From Syngnathus acus (taxonomy: Eukaryota; Chordata; Actinopteri; Syngnathiformes; Syngnathidae), in contig NC_051108.1 in the NCBI RefSeq assembly GCF_901709675.1, positions 5,986,631 through 6,050,630 on the forward strand: a stretch of DNA of 64,000 nucleotides, given 5' to 3'. Below, in pieces: positions 25,441-38,400 of this stretch. Positions within the stretch are counted from its first letter, which is position 1. Each line of letters starts with the position of its first letter. The translations under genes and the position numbers were made by a program. The notes below the pieces were generated by a model. It saw nothing but the letters and a program-made list of their open reading frames with translations, had not been told where the DNA came from and ran no database searches.

Positions 25441-28400
25441 AGCGTTTCACAAACTTTACAACTGATCAATTTTTTTGTAGAACCTGAACCAAATCATTTC
25501 TTCTGATTTTACTTTGAATTGACTTTTTAAATACATTGTAAGTGGATTTGAACAAAAAACTTTCAGCACAAAATGTATAGAAAATTATAAGTATTCTAGT
25601 GTCTGTGCCATTTGAGGCTACGTGAGAATGCCTGCGTGTGAGCTGTGGCCGACAGCAGCTCCCAAGAAGAGTGTGCTAATTGTGTTTGCTGTATTACTTT
25701 ATTCTTGTCATAACTTTCACCGCAAATACAGAATTCGTGCCACATTTGAATGGAATCCTTGTTCGTCTTCCGATTCACTCCCATCCCATACGAGGTGACA
25801 AATGATCAAACCGTAGCTGCGAGGGCTGCTTCCGACGTGTTGGCATGTTAGCCTAGCGCGTCCCAATTAGCGTGACAGCCGCGTTAAGCGCGACGCTTGA
25901 CAAGCACACTTAGATGAGATCATCGCCGGCAATAAATAAGATTAGCCTGCAAAAAAAAGCAGACTTGATTGGTAATCCCCTGTGATCCAGATGACGTAAT
26001 TCCCCCGTGGCCATGTCGATTGCTGTTTCATCGCTATTCCGTGACTCTGCGCGTGGAAATGAGCAGTGACCCCTTTCTCAGCCCCTTTGGCAGCTTCCTG
26101 TTGTCTATTACAAGACTTTTATGAGTCCAGGGAGCAAAGAGTTGCCCCTCATAACTACCATGTATGGGAATTATAGGAATGTTTCCTGTTTTTAAGACCC
26201 ACCAAAAAGTCCGTAACACATTGGCCACCCACCACCCAGGCAAGAAGCGTTAACAAGATTAGCTTTCACGTTTACAAAGGTCAAACTGAATTGCATCGCT
26301 AAAGAGGCTTTAAACGCCCCCCCCCCCCCCCCCCCCCCCCTTGTTCTCTTTGTGATCTCCCATCACCGGACAATCAACAAGAGATCCATCATGGCCGACC
26401 ATTGGCGTTGAGCAAATGACCCAGATAAGCGATAGCCGCTATCAGGCAAATGCTCGCTAATGGCGGCCGACTGTAAAATGCGGCCTGGCTGGCCTCCGTG
26501 TCATCCATCACCTTTGCAGCACATGTAACTGAGAGGCAAGAGTGTGTGCAGACTGGATAACAGTGTAACAATTAAAGCCAACTCAAGTCCTAACCCTGGC
26601 ACGATGGCGGTAACACCACCATCAGGACCCTCGGTTCTGCGTTATGTAGTGAAAATGAAGCACTCCCAGTCGTTGCTGAGTAAACAAGGCGGGTCGTCTT
26701 TTGAATTGACCATTTCAATTCCCCCTCCCATCCTTCTCGCAGCCCAGACGGCTGTTTTCCCAGAAACAGGAGTCACATTCACTATTGATGAGCTAGGATG
26801 TTCATCCTGGACCCATTTACTCTTCTTAATAATGCATACCCCTTCATAATTGCCCGTGCATTTTTTTTTTGTTTGTGCCGCCACCTCCAAGCTGGCAGGG
26901 GGGGTGGGGTTGTTTTGGTGGCCCCCGGGCTCGCTTCGTCGCATTCTCTCCCCGGAGCGGCGAAACAATGTTCTCGTGCTGGACCCTTAATGAGAGCGCC
27001 TGCTGCAGGAAGATAATGAAACGGCGGCCAGCCAACGGTGCTAAAAGGCGTGTTTGATGAAGTATTCCTATTACGTGGAGGATTCAAACAGCCTCTTCGG
27101 TTTGTTCTAATAGGCCCGACGATGTATTTAAAAACAAAGACGCCGGCCCCGATTGGAGCCATCTGCGATCATGGCGGTGGCCTGCGTGGCCCGCGTAAAG
27201 AGACTAACACAATTAACTTAAAAGTGGCACAAAAAAAATGACAAGCCTATAAAGGAAGAAATTGAATTTAGTTGGGAGAGCACTGGAGGTGGGAAAAGAC
27301 TGATTTCAATTTAAAAGAAGGTTTTATCCTAATCCTAATGCCGCATTTTTCCCAGGTTCCAAGTTTGATTGACAGTTGACAGATGAGCGGGACATGCCCT
27401 CAACATTTGAGTAAGGTGAGAATAACTTTTTTTATTAAAGGACCTGAACCTTACCATTCGAACATGGAGTGAATTCAGCCTGTTAAACAACATCAGTGCT
27501 TTTCCACCTCAGACTGTTGTCATGGCAATGGTCACATTACAGTGCGGTCGAGATGGCCGGCTAACGCTTACTGCTTAGCCAGCTCTGTTGGGTCCTATTC
27601 TATTTTTTTTTCCCCCCAACACAGATGAACTTAGCTATGGTCCTAGGAATTACATTTCAGTGGGTCACCATGACAACAAGCGGTGGATGCACCATTTAAA
27701 AACACAAAATATATTTGTAAAATAAATAATTTGATGTTAACATTTTTAGAGGAAAATATTCTTAATTTATTGATTAATAATATAAATTTGAAATTAGTAA
27801 AATAATTAATCAGGCATTTTAAATAATTGATTGATTTATTATGAATAGTAAAATGCAAAATAAAGTATATGTTGATTTATTAAAAAAAAAATAATACCAT
27901 GAAAAATACTAGTAAACAACTTTTATCAGCCTTTCGTCCGAAATCCGTCACGTAAATAAGGTGGTCCCCTCTTCACTACCCCACTTTGGGCAGTGACAAC
28001 TGAAGCTGCAAAAGGAGGATATGAAAAGATGTTCCTCCTCCTGTTTCACATTACCTCTCACTCCCCCTGTGGCCTCTTTTTCCAAGCTCCCCTCCTCCGC
28101 TTCCTTCTCCTCCTCCTCTTCGCCGTATTTGTTTCGCAAAACCTCTTTTCCTCCCTCCCTGACTCCCCCCCCCCATCTATTATTTAACGGCACCTCTGGC
28201 TTTCTACCACCAAAGAATGAACTGAGACTCCGGCCAGGCTCCTTAGCATTTTAACCAGCCCTAATGAGCTTCTAATGCTGAATAAACATGGTAGCAACCA
28301 GCTGGTGTGGATGAAAGTGATGCTTTGTCGTACATGCCCCCCCCCCCCCCCCCACGAACGACTGTATGTATTATAGCCCCCTGAGACTCCCCTCTACGAC

Positions 28401-30260
28401 AGGCAGGGCGCATGTAAGAATCAATCAGACAGCATCCGGCGACCAAAATATACAAGAGATAAGCTCATGTTGATGCCGTGTCACGGCTGCTGTCTTGGAT
28501 CAATGTTAGCTAAATACTGCACGGATATGCTAGGCTACATTTGGTCCTGCTAAAGAAGGATAAATCCTAGTTTCAGCTTTGATCCAATCAACTGTGCAAT
28601 ACAGTGCACCCCGTCCAGGTATAGAATATTTTTTACACAATATGGCAGAAAGTGCCAGGTGGCAGCCATTCGATCAAGAAAGTGAGAAAGACTATAGATT
28701 CCAAGAAAGAACTTGGAAAATAGGTCATCTCTCTCACTTGCTTGCTGTATCAAAAATCCTCAATAAAGGTAAGAATGATGTTACAGTTTCCATTATCTGT
28801 ACTTATTTCACTCCAGTTTTGTGCGTAGATTTATAGCTATACCTTATAAAATTTATTTTTATGAGTAGTTTTATGTGTCTGGAACGAATTAATTGGATTT
28901 ACATTATTTTCTATAGGAAGTATTGTTTTAGTTCATCCCTGTCCCTGTGTTGTCAGTGGAGCAAGAATCTAAAGCCATTTGCAGTTTTTCTTGTTGTTTT
29001 GTTTTTTCACAACTGATATCATCACAAAGCACTAAGCCACGTCGTTAACATAAATAGAATTTTTTGGGCACGCTCACATGATGATGTCACACTGCTTATA
29101 CGTAACAGACTCAGCCCTCTTGCTAACACACCCCGCAGTCCAAACTCGATCTGTATCGCCATTGACCAAAAGCAACATTTTTTTTTTTTTTGTAGTATCG
29201 GAAATCCCAAGTGAATTGTCCCTTGTATCACTGTTTTATTTATACTGTTAAACATCAAACAGAAACAACAGCAAAATCAAGAGCTGACACCCCCCCCCCC
29301 CTCCCAGTATCCAGTTGTGCTCGTTCCTTTTACAAGTTAATTTATACATCAGCATGATAATACGTTAAAAAAAAGAAAGATTGAAGGAAGCATGGAAAAT
29401 GTCTTCATTTGTCTGAAGCTCGTCGCATAACGTCACCATGCCGTCGGGTCTTTGCGTAATTACGTGATAAAAGTGATTTGATCGATTCAAATCGGAGGGC
29501 AGTATCAAGCTGAATCAACTCGTGCCACCGAGAGAAAAAAAAAAAAATGCTGCATTGTGCTGTGTCTGGGATGTAAAAGGACATTCATTATATCCACACA
29601 CACACTAAAAAAAATAAAATAACACACCAAGGTCATTCAGAGGCGAGTCCTCGTCTGTCTTTATCGTACAGAGTGTCCGGGTTACTGCATTCGGAATGAC
29701 AATAAGGATCGCCAATGGAAAGCCATTTGGCAATTTATTCCTTATCCTTGCGATCTATCTTCAGGTCCATTCAGCACATTAGAACATCCAGAGTCCAAAC
29801 TTGAATTATCTTTGTTGAAAGACAAAGACCATACTCGTCATTAATGTCCCTTATGCTTGATATCGAGGCTATGGAATAACTTCTCAAAGAGTTTCAGAGA
29901 AGAATATTTGAGGATTTATTTGTCATCCTTGGCCCTAAGATGGATTTCAAGAATGTTGAATAAAAATGCAAATGTGTTTCCATAGTCGCCTTGAGATATA
30001 CTGTATGCCTTGGAAAATCTTTGTACAGGAGCTTGTTTTATACATGTTGTGCTTCTCGTGGTCTACTCGCGAAGAAGATGTCGATTGGTTATAGCGTATA
30101 AAACAAAAGCTGGTCCGTAAACCCGCTCGTATTCCCTTTGATTTGCGAGGGGGACCTTCAAGCTTCCCCCCTTGGAGTGGCTGAGTGCCAACGCCAAGGC
30201 AAAGCGGTTCAAAGCAGGCCACAATCCAGTTCAGGAAAAAATCCGTCGATAAATGCCGAG
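25441..30260. other. Gene-free interval 3' of lrfn5
   Basis: No coding exon is supported. It contains a C24 run (26317-26340), further C runs (near 28168, 28337-28353 and 29290-29301) and unique-looking GC-balanced stretches (26380-26580 and 26880-27180) that could be conserved non-coding DNA. The lrfn5 3' UTR must lie at the right end; its polyadenylation site was not pinned down. Confidence 0.45.
26317..26340. repeat. Poly(C) tract
   Basis: Run of about 24 cytosines, a simple repeat. The minus strand is a G run able to form a quadruplex in principle. Confidence 0.9.
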
Positions 30261-33200
30261 TCATAGGGTGCTCTCCAGGAGCCACTCAGAGTGGGACAGC
30301 TTCTCGCGGGCCCGTTGAATGTTTGCGGCGTTGTGCATCTGCGGAAGTTCTCCGCTCATGGACAGGCTTCGCTTGGAGCGCAGGCTGGCCCCCGTTTTGG
30401 GGTACGCCACGTACAGCCGCTCCCTGGACGAGTCCGTGTTGAGAGAGTGTCTGCGGTTGACCCTGATGGCGCCCGCCGGCACCGTCATGTACTGACGAGG
30501 GGCCTGACGTGCCCGCGGGACCCTGGGAGCTGCAGTCCATTTGTGGGCTTGGGCGCGGGATACCACGGGTGGCACCTTTGCCTCCGAGGAGTTATTACGG
30601 TTGACGTTGTTGAGTTCAACGTCAGCTTGAGCCTCAGCTCGAAGGATGTCGGACGATTTCGACGAAGTCGCCGGGCGCTTCACCCTCGGGACACCCGGGG
30701 AAGCCGGGTGCCAACTGTGGCTGGCGGCCGAAGTGGACACGGTGCAGTCAGGCAGGGAAGGTTTGGCTGTGCCGGTGTTGGCGATGGATGCTCGCTGCTT
30801 GACCGGCTCCAGGGGCGGGAGAGCGACTCGCAGATACTCCTTGTCGTTCTTCTCCGGACGTAGGACCTGCTTGGACAGAGACTTGGGGAGTCCGCAGCCC
30901 TGAAGTTGCCCGTCGCTGCTCAGGGAACGAATATCACCCATCTCCAGAGCCTGTTCGAAAGAAGATTTCATTTGTTTCCATGTTTGTGGAAAAAATGGAT
31001 TACATCCACACTAAAGACCCAGGAACAAACTACACGGTCCGCCACTGCGCCAGACTCACCTTATCTGCATCTCCCTGGTTGCACACCCGGTAGCGCACAA
31101 TGAGGAAGATAATAAACGCCAGCACAGAAGCCACGATAATCCCTCCAATGATGACCACAATGGTCCCGCCTAGAAACTGGGACTGCATGAAGTGGCATCT
31201 CAGATACTGCGGATCGGTGGAAAAGTGAACACAGCCGATGACCCGGGTGGCGGTCAGCGAGGTGATCTGGTCGTCATAGATGGCCAGCACGCACAGGTCG
31301 TACTGCGTTCCCGCTGCTAGGTTGTTGACCAGGATGCTCTCGCTGGTGGGTGGGATCATTCTGGAGAGATGGCGACGATATTAGAGCAGAGTGTGGCACC
31401 TGCCCAACATCCTCCATTCTCATTTTACATTGATTTTTATTTGATTTTTTTTTACCTGGTGATTACCTCAGCTGATCCTGTTTAAAAATTAAATGGCAAT
31501 CAAATTTGCCTACCCCTGGATTAGCGCCTCAACAGATTATGCAGTTGATTGTTTTGGAAGTCGGCCATTTTTGGCGTGCCTGCGTTTCATCAGTAAGCGA
31601 CGTTCGATTCATTCTCGGCAGCGTCTTTCGTGATGAAAGGTTCACGGATAAGGCTTCTGTCTATCTTTTTCCTGCACTGCAGCTCCATACCAAAAAAATG
31701 CTGTTGACTGCATCATTTTTGTCCCCGTTCGTCCTATCATGTCCTGGTGATGAGCATCTTCGGAGAGAGTAACAGAGATGAAAGACGCCTGGGATGCTGT
31801 TTTTATTTTTTTTGCCAAACGCCGGCCAGGCTGACGGCGCTTTCATCTTCAGCTTAGTGCTGACATTTGTTATTTTTGATTTTGTTGATTAAGCATTATC
31901 AAGACGGTAAATGGTACACTCCGGCAAAAGGGGATTAAGAGTTGAAGAATGAGAAGTGAGATGCGGTGCATTAGTACTCCTGATGGGATTAATGGACACC
32001 GCAAATAATCACATAGACAGTCCAGTACCAGCCCAGGAGACAGAATCCCCTCGAGGGACTGAAGCGTCCTGAGTCGGTAACATAATGGGCGTGGTAGTTT
32101 TAATCATGCGGTTGAGGTCATCTTAAGTTTATTTAGCAAGTTTGGTTTGGAAGCTCATTAAAGTTTTGGGCTTCGATTCTCGCTTACGGCATGTCGAACT
32201 CCAGCAGGGATTCAAGCCTGGATCTTCTGACTGTGAAGCAAATATGCTGACCACTCAAGGACCGTACTCCCACTTGGGTTCCCAAATATCTGTCCTTACT
32301 CCTCACCTGTAAACCAGCGAGTCGTCGTAGGTCCCGTTGTATTGGATCTGGAACATGCGGATGCCCGGAATGTTTCTCTGGAAGTTAAAGTGGACCACAG
32401 CCGAGGTGGACGTAGCCTCGGCTATGACCACCTTCTTCTCCAGGCCAGTCTTGGCGTTCCCCAGGGACACCCCGCCGCCCGGACCCTCTGCTCCTGTCTT
32501 GGTGACCGTGGCAATGTCGGAAGACCCCGGGTCGGGCTCCTGCTCAGCAGCCGTATTGTTGGTAATGTGAGGCAGCTTCGCAATGACCAGGTCCACCTTC
32601 TGCTGGGCTTCTCCGGCTGGGTTGGACGCCACACAGGTGAAGGAACCTGGAAGGAGATAAATTCATTTGACGAGTGCCTTTGGTTCTTTCAAGTGCCGGG
32701 GGCCACAATTCTAATCCTGGAGTGGGCAAAGTAAAGTCTGGTCTACTCGTTTCAGTTTTGTATTATTTTACACTATGTTGAATTTTTGTAAATGATTCTG
32801 TTCAATCCAGTCACAGGTTAATATTTCAAAATGACAATGAGTTATTGCTTCGTGATTACAATAATCTATTTTTACATCCGCATTTGACCTTAAGCTCTCT
32901 TTACAAATGACCCGGCCCATCTGTCCAATTTCAAAATGTGGCCCTCGAGCACAATCACATTTCCCAACCCTGCTTTAATCCTAAGAATAGAAATGTGTTT
33001 ATGTGCTTTTAAAACAACACTGTTTAGGTTCATTACGCCTACATTTAAACGTATTTACGGCGAGCTTCGTTTAGCACAAACGCAGCAAAAGGTTGAACAC
33101 TGCAAAGGTAATAAAAAGCAGAGCAGCACTTGTTAAGTAGACTATTTAATGGTGCTAAATCTCAAATGCTAAGTGTAAGAATACTGAGCACCAAGTCAAT

Positions 33201-35446
33201 ATTTTTAGCTTTTTTTTTCTCAACTGAACAAACCAAAGATAGCACAACGTGTGAATTTCACAAGTAGGTAGAGGAACTGATCGTGACTTTTGCTAGCTGG
33301 ATAAAACATAGCTAACCTGTGATAGCTTGTTTTCTCATCCAACTCAAAATATGCTAAAATATCAACGGGTTATTAAAAACGATTTACCGTTAAAACAACA
33401 AAGATACGATGTGTTGGTGTGTTTGCATGGAAACTATTCTTTTCTGGCACGCTAACAATCAATTAGAATCTGCGTGTGAGCATCTTGGCGTGAGATGTGG
33501 CCTTCAGCAGTTCCTTCAGAGTTTTCAGTATTTCAATATTTTAGCTTTATTATCTAACCTCGTTGACACTACAAACCAACCTGAGTCCTTGACGGTGCTG
33601 ATGAGTATGTCGAGAGTGCCGTCGGTATGCACGGAGGCTCTGGAAGAGTTCGACATGAGGCGTCCGTCAGGGGCAATCCAGTGGATGATGGGATCTGGAT
33701 CACCCCGAGCCTTACAACGTAGCGTCACACTCTGACCCTCCAGGGCCCGCAGCTCCTGCAACAACAACTCCGTGTTGATATATTGACCACGTTTGGGTTT
33801 TTTATAGCTCTGTTCCCTGTAAACGTAATCGACTATTGATCATAGTCGTAACGATGAATTAGCACGTTGGCCGGGCCTTCGTTACGGCGGCAAACACGCG
33901 TGAACCATAAACATCCGTCGTGATGTAAAAGAGGCCTGAGATATGGGTGTTTATTACGCCGCGCCGCTTCGATTGGATCGTTTTATTTGGATGGTTTTCT
34001 CGAACTCATTGCCGTAATGGCAGATCTATCACAACCCAGCAAATAGCTTATTACAATCCTGTCCACAAGCACACGTAAAGTACCAAGTTTTAAAATGAGA
34101 TGAAGCCACACAAGTGCTTCGTGAGTGCTTCGTTCGTCTATAGTCGTGTACTCAAGTTGACCAACATAGCGCCAACAAGAAATTAAAATTTAAATTAAAT
34201 AAATAAATGAAATAGCAAGGGAGGTGAAAAAAAAAAATCTAACTCTCAGTACGTAGATACCCAACTTTAGGTAAATCTTGTCTACACTATTTTACAATAT
34301 CCCATTAACTGAGCGGCCCAAGGAAGTCCTGTGAGCTTTAAAAGTCTACCAAGTGTGATATTTGACATGAGGCCACAGCGAATTAATCAAGAGCTTTGGG
34401 GGTCACACCTGAGAGTGTCTGGTGATGAGAGGAGGCTCGCACAGAAACTCCTCTTCCGACACGGTCCAGAAATAGCGTCCTGAGAGGTGTTGAGGCGAAG
34501 CGCATGTCTCCAGATCGTCCTCCCGTCGCAACCTTCTTAGCCACAGTAGCTCGCAGTTGCACCGCAGAGGGTTCCCGCCGAAGCTTAATGCGAACGAAGT
34601 GGGCCCCATAATCCCCGAGGTGGCCAGGACCCCCGCTCTTTGGAAAATGATGGCAGAGGTGGGGGGACTCCAGTTAGAAGGACTTAAAACTTGCTTGGCT
34701 AAAACTTGTATTCAACCCAACTTAGTCTTGATGCATGATCTGGGACGCATGAAGGTTAAAACGAGATTGATGACATCTACTCACCTTTGGAAAATGGGGT
34801 CCGGGGGTAGCTTCTGGAGCTTGTTGGAGGTCACATCCAGCCTTTTGAGCTTCTGTAGACCCGAAAAGGTGCCCTCTGGGATGTAGCTGAGCATGTTGTG
34901 ATCCAGGTTGAGGGTGTGGAGGCTTGACATTCTCTGGATGGCCACCCAGGGGACGCTCTCGAGATTGTTGTAGGACAGGTCGAGCTCCTCCAGAGCCGTC
35001 AGGTCGTTGAAGGCCCCGATCTGAACGTGTGTGAGCTGGTTGTTGTTGAGGATGAGGTGGTGCAACTTGGACATGCCGCTGAAGGTGTCATTGGTGATGC
35101 GTGTCAGCCGGTTGCTGTCCAGGTGGAGCGCCCGCAGGTTCTCCAGGTCCTTAAAGGCGTGCGGCACAATATTCCCGATGGTGTTGCGAGAAAGCGTCAG
35201 GTCCACCAGCTTGGTCATGTTAGCAAAGTCCTTGCGCTTGACGCTTGTGACAAAATTATCCCCCAGGCGCATTTCCACCGTATGCCGGTCGATGTTGGGG
35301 GGCACGAATAGCAGCCCCTTTTTGTCGCAAAGCGTGGCCAAATTGGGGTTGAGCATCTGGCACACGCAACGCTTGGGACAAACTTGAACCTTGTGGGCCT
35401 TGACAGCCACACATAGGACCATCAGATAAAGCAGGATGGTCTCCAT
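30261..35446 (-). CDS. lrfn5: LRFN5/SALM5 synaptic adhesion molecule, 6 coding exons
   Basis: Complete single-pass synaptic adhesion protein of about 798 aa; SALM5 is known to act in synapse formation through presynaptic LAR-type phosphatases. Minus-strand exons: 35446-34785, 34637-34409, 33755-33581, 32646-32307, 31360-31060, 30950-30261, all GT-AG and in phase. Signal peptide about 1-20 ([17 protein letters not shown]). CPKRCVC opens the LRR N-cap; leucine-rich repeats follow to about residue 220, then the LRR C-cap ([15 protein letters not shown]... CEPPLITRH). Ig domain about 300-375, fibronectin III about 410-510, transmembrane helix about 534-557 ([20 protein letters not shown]). The ectodomain is closest to LRFN5 ([29 protein letters not shown]), and the tail has the LRFN5-like NVNRNNS. 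Oddly, it ends EWLLESTL, a class I PDZ ligand that mammalian SALM5 lacks. A 5' UTR splice acceptor (TTTGCAG) lies at about 35475, so upstream non-coding exons are expected. Confidence 0.95.
32195..32265. repeat. Short L2/V-SINE-like relic in an lrfn5 intron
   Basis: Contains 'GGATTCAAGCCTGGATCTTC ' and 'ACTGTGAAGC', a fragment of the same kind of fish repeat as at 12.1 kb. Strongly diverged. Confidence 0.35.
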
Positions 35447-35474
35447 TGGACTTGTTATTCACGTGGTCACGCCT

Positions 35475-38400
35475 GCAAAGATAAGGTAGAAAAAAAAAAA
35501 ACACAGATAGGAGGAAATGGTTTATCGAGCAGAGACTGCGCAGCGCTGTCATCGCTATTAAACATTCATTTGTCTTGCTGGGGGAATTTGCTCCCTTCAA
35601 GACAGAGATGCTTTTGAGCCTGAAGCGCTTTACAACCGGATTGTAAATAGAATCATCGGCTCAGCACTGTGTCCAAATTGTAAGCAGGGGGTCAACAAAC
35701 AATGAACGTCGTGCAAATTAGATCTGGAACTAATTAGTCACATGCAGATTTCAAAAGCCCGCCTGATTGCTTTGTGTCATATTTTTGGGGAGCCGTTTAG
35801 TATGTTTTTAAAAACAAACTGGCGTAGGTTGTTTGTTCCCTAAAATTTTATTAATTTTAATTTAGTCTGGTTGCTTCATATTGTAGTGATTTGCTTGTCT
35901 CCATGCCAGCGGACTTCCAAAATATTTGTCAGACGGCGACAATTGCTTTTAACACAACATGACCGGTCAAGTGAGTATCGAGTGAAACTTTTTCCCACTT
36001 TCCATGATTTCACATAACCACATACGATCGATTCTGTGCCAGTACTTTTCACTTTTGTCAAGATTGACGTGCAGTTTGAAAGGGGCTTATGTCTGGGAGC
36101 CGACCCGGGAACGCCAATCCCGCATTTCTGGTTTGCTAATGCGCCGCTTTTATGTTTGCGTACACTGGGATGAAAGTCTCAAGTGTCCATCTGAGGGCCT
36201 GATCAGAATTAGATGCTTATCTCCTGGGATCATGCGGCCAAAAGGATGGGATGATGACGATGTGCCATTGATTTTTTTTTTCTCTCTCCTCTTACTTATA
36301 ACACCGTCGAGATAGGGGATAACGACAGATCCATCTGATGAATCCCCGGACCTTGTCAGAGGGGATGTAGCGTAAAGTGGAGATCATATAGCAACTGTCA
36401 AGAACTGGAATTTGGTGTCATTTTTCTCTCCTATTTCCCACTAAAGTGAAGACCAATCCAATCAACTGCTAAGAATAAGAGATCCCCCATCCCATAACCG
36501 CAGTAAAGAAAATCTACAGACTAACCTTTAAATACAGACGAAAAAGGTCTGATTTATGGTTATGGCTGGGTGGTTTGCTCGTAATGCCGCCATTACTGCG
36601 TCTTGACAGCGTGGATAAAAGTCTGGACTCAGCACGGAGCCCCGCCAAATGAATACCGCCGTGATTCCAAAAGCCAACATGTGTCTAATAACTTCCGGAT
36701 TCGGCGCGGGGAGGAAACATCAGACGGGACGGCAACGTTTCGGGAGGGGTCAGCAACCTCGGTTACGATCTGACAAGCGAGGAAAATAGAGGACAGAAGG
36801 AGGTCAGGTTTGAAACCCGCCATGAAGATGATGATAAGGGAGAAACGATATTGTCGCAGCGAGCCTGCTGGCTATGACATATCTTATGAGTACTGCTGAT
36901 CAAGCTGCAGTGAGGAGACACCCTCACCCAGTCCCACACAGAAATTATCATGATGTGCGAATCTTAAGACGTGCTGAAAAGAGATCGCTAGAAAGAAAAC
37001 TGTCCGTGTTTGCAGAAATCACAACGCGGCTCACGTTCTATTAATTAATTAGTCTTTGGATCACAGCACATAAACTAGTTAAGTCGTAGTTGATTAAGAA
37101 GTGAAAATAAATGTCTTCTACATTTGACACACTACAAAGAAGATTTTTTCGTTTGTTATCCGCCAAATTCAAATGTACGCTAAAAATGTACGCCGATTGG
37201 CAGGGCTTTTCCACACTGCGACAACGAGGCACTCTAAAGGAGACCCAACCAATGTTTGTTGTGTTTAATGTTCTTGTTAATATGAAGTCCGCTTTGACAC
37301 TGATGAAGATGTGTATGTTGTTGTTAACAGAGATCTGACATTCATGCTAATGAGACTCGGAGGTGCGCTTCCATGTTGCGTGATGCTTTGAGTCTGACTG
37401 GCAAGGCCTCTGTGGATGTGCAATGAGACAGAAACGACCTGCAACTTCCAGGCTCAAATCGTGCTCAAGACAGGATATTGATTTAGCGTGTGGGGATTGA
37501 GGCAAATTCCCTCCTCCCTCTCCCTCTCTCTCTCTGCCCCTTAGATAAACGTGATGCGAATGGTTACCACTGTATTCCCTCCACGCCGCCCAAACAAGAC
37601 CGTCCCCACTAATTTGCATTTAATTATCAGCATTCCGCTGGGATTTGCATAACAGGTTGCGCTCATCAGGTACACGAACAAATAAGCAGATAATCAATCA
37701 ACGTGCTCATCAATCACGCGCTTCATCTTTTAAATGTCACAGCGACGCCGGAAAGTCATTATCCTGCACGTTGGATAAAGCGTGGAAAAAAAAACTGACC
37801 GTCATCTCCTGCCCAGTCAATCACATGTTGCTTTACTACCTCCCAGCTTGTCTTTGCACCCCCGGAGTACACAACAGACTGACAGCGCACGCCCACACGT
37901 GCGCTCCAGTGGGTGGATCGCTGCCTAATAGAGCCCCCCCCCTCCCCCCTCCCCTCATCTATGGAAACAGGCGACTGCAGCATAGCTGTGGTGTACAGTA
38001 GCAAAGGATATCTATGCTCTCCCAGGGGCGGCCTTCTCTAAGAACATAAAGCTCAGCATAGCGTGCCTCGCCTTACGACCCCAGGGCGCGAGTCAAATGT
38101 GTTCCGATGGTGCAACTTGTGGTCTAGAGAGCCCCAATTCCAGTCAAAAAAAATCGTGGGAAAGTCACGAAAAACAAATGGGAGTGCCAAAATAGACTCG
38201 TATAGATTTTTTTTTCAGTCTGCTTGCAAAAAATATGAATGTTTTTCCCCATTTTCCTAAAACGAATCAAGCTGCAATTGCTTCAGCCATATTATTTATG
38301 AAAGTGACCCAACATAGATGGTGCGACATCTGCCTCGCTAACACTTCTGTATGCACAGTGACGCTCCTCTTAACGCGATAACTCTTGGGTGACAGTCGCG

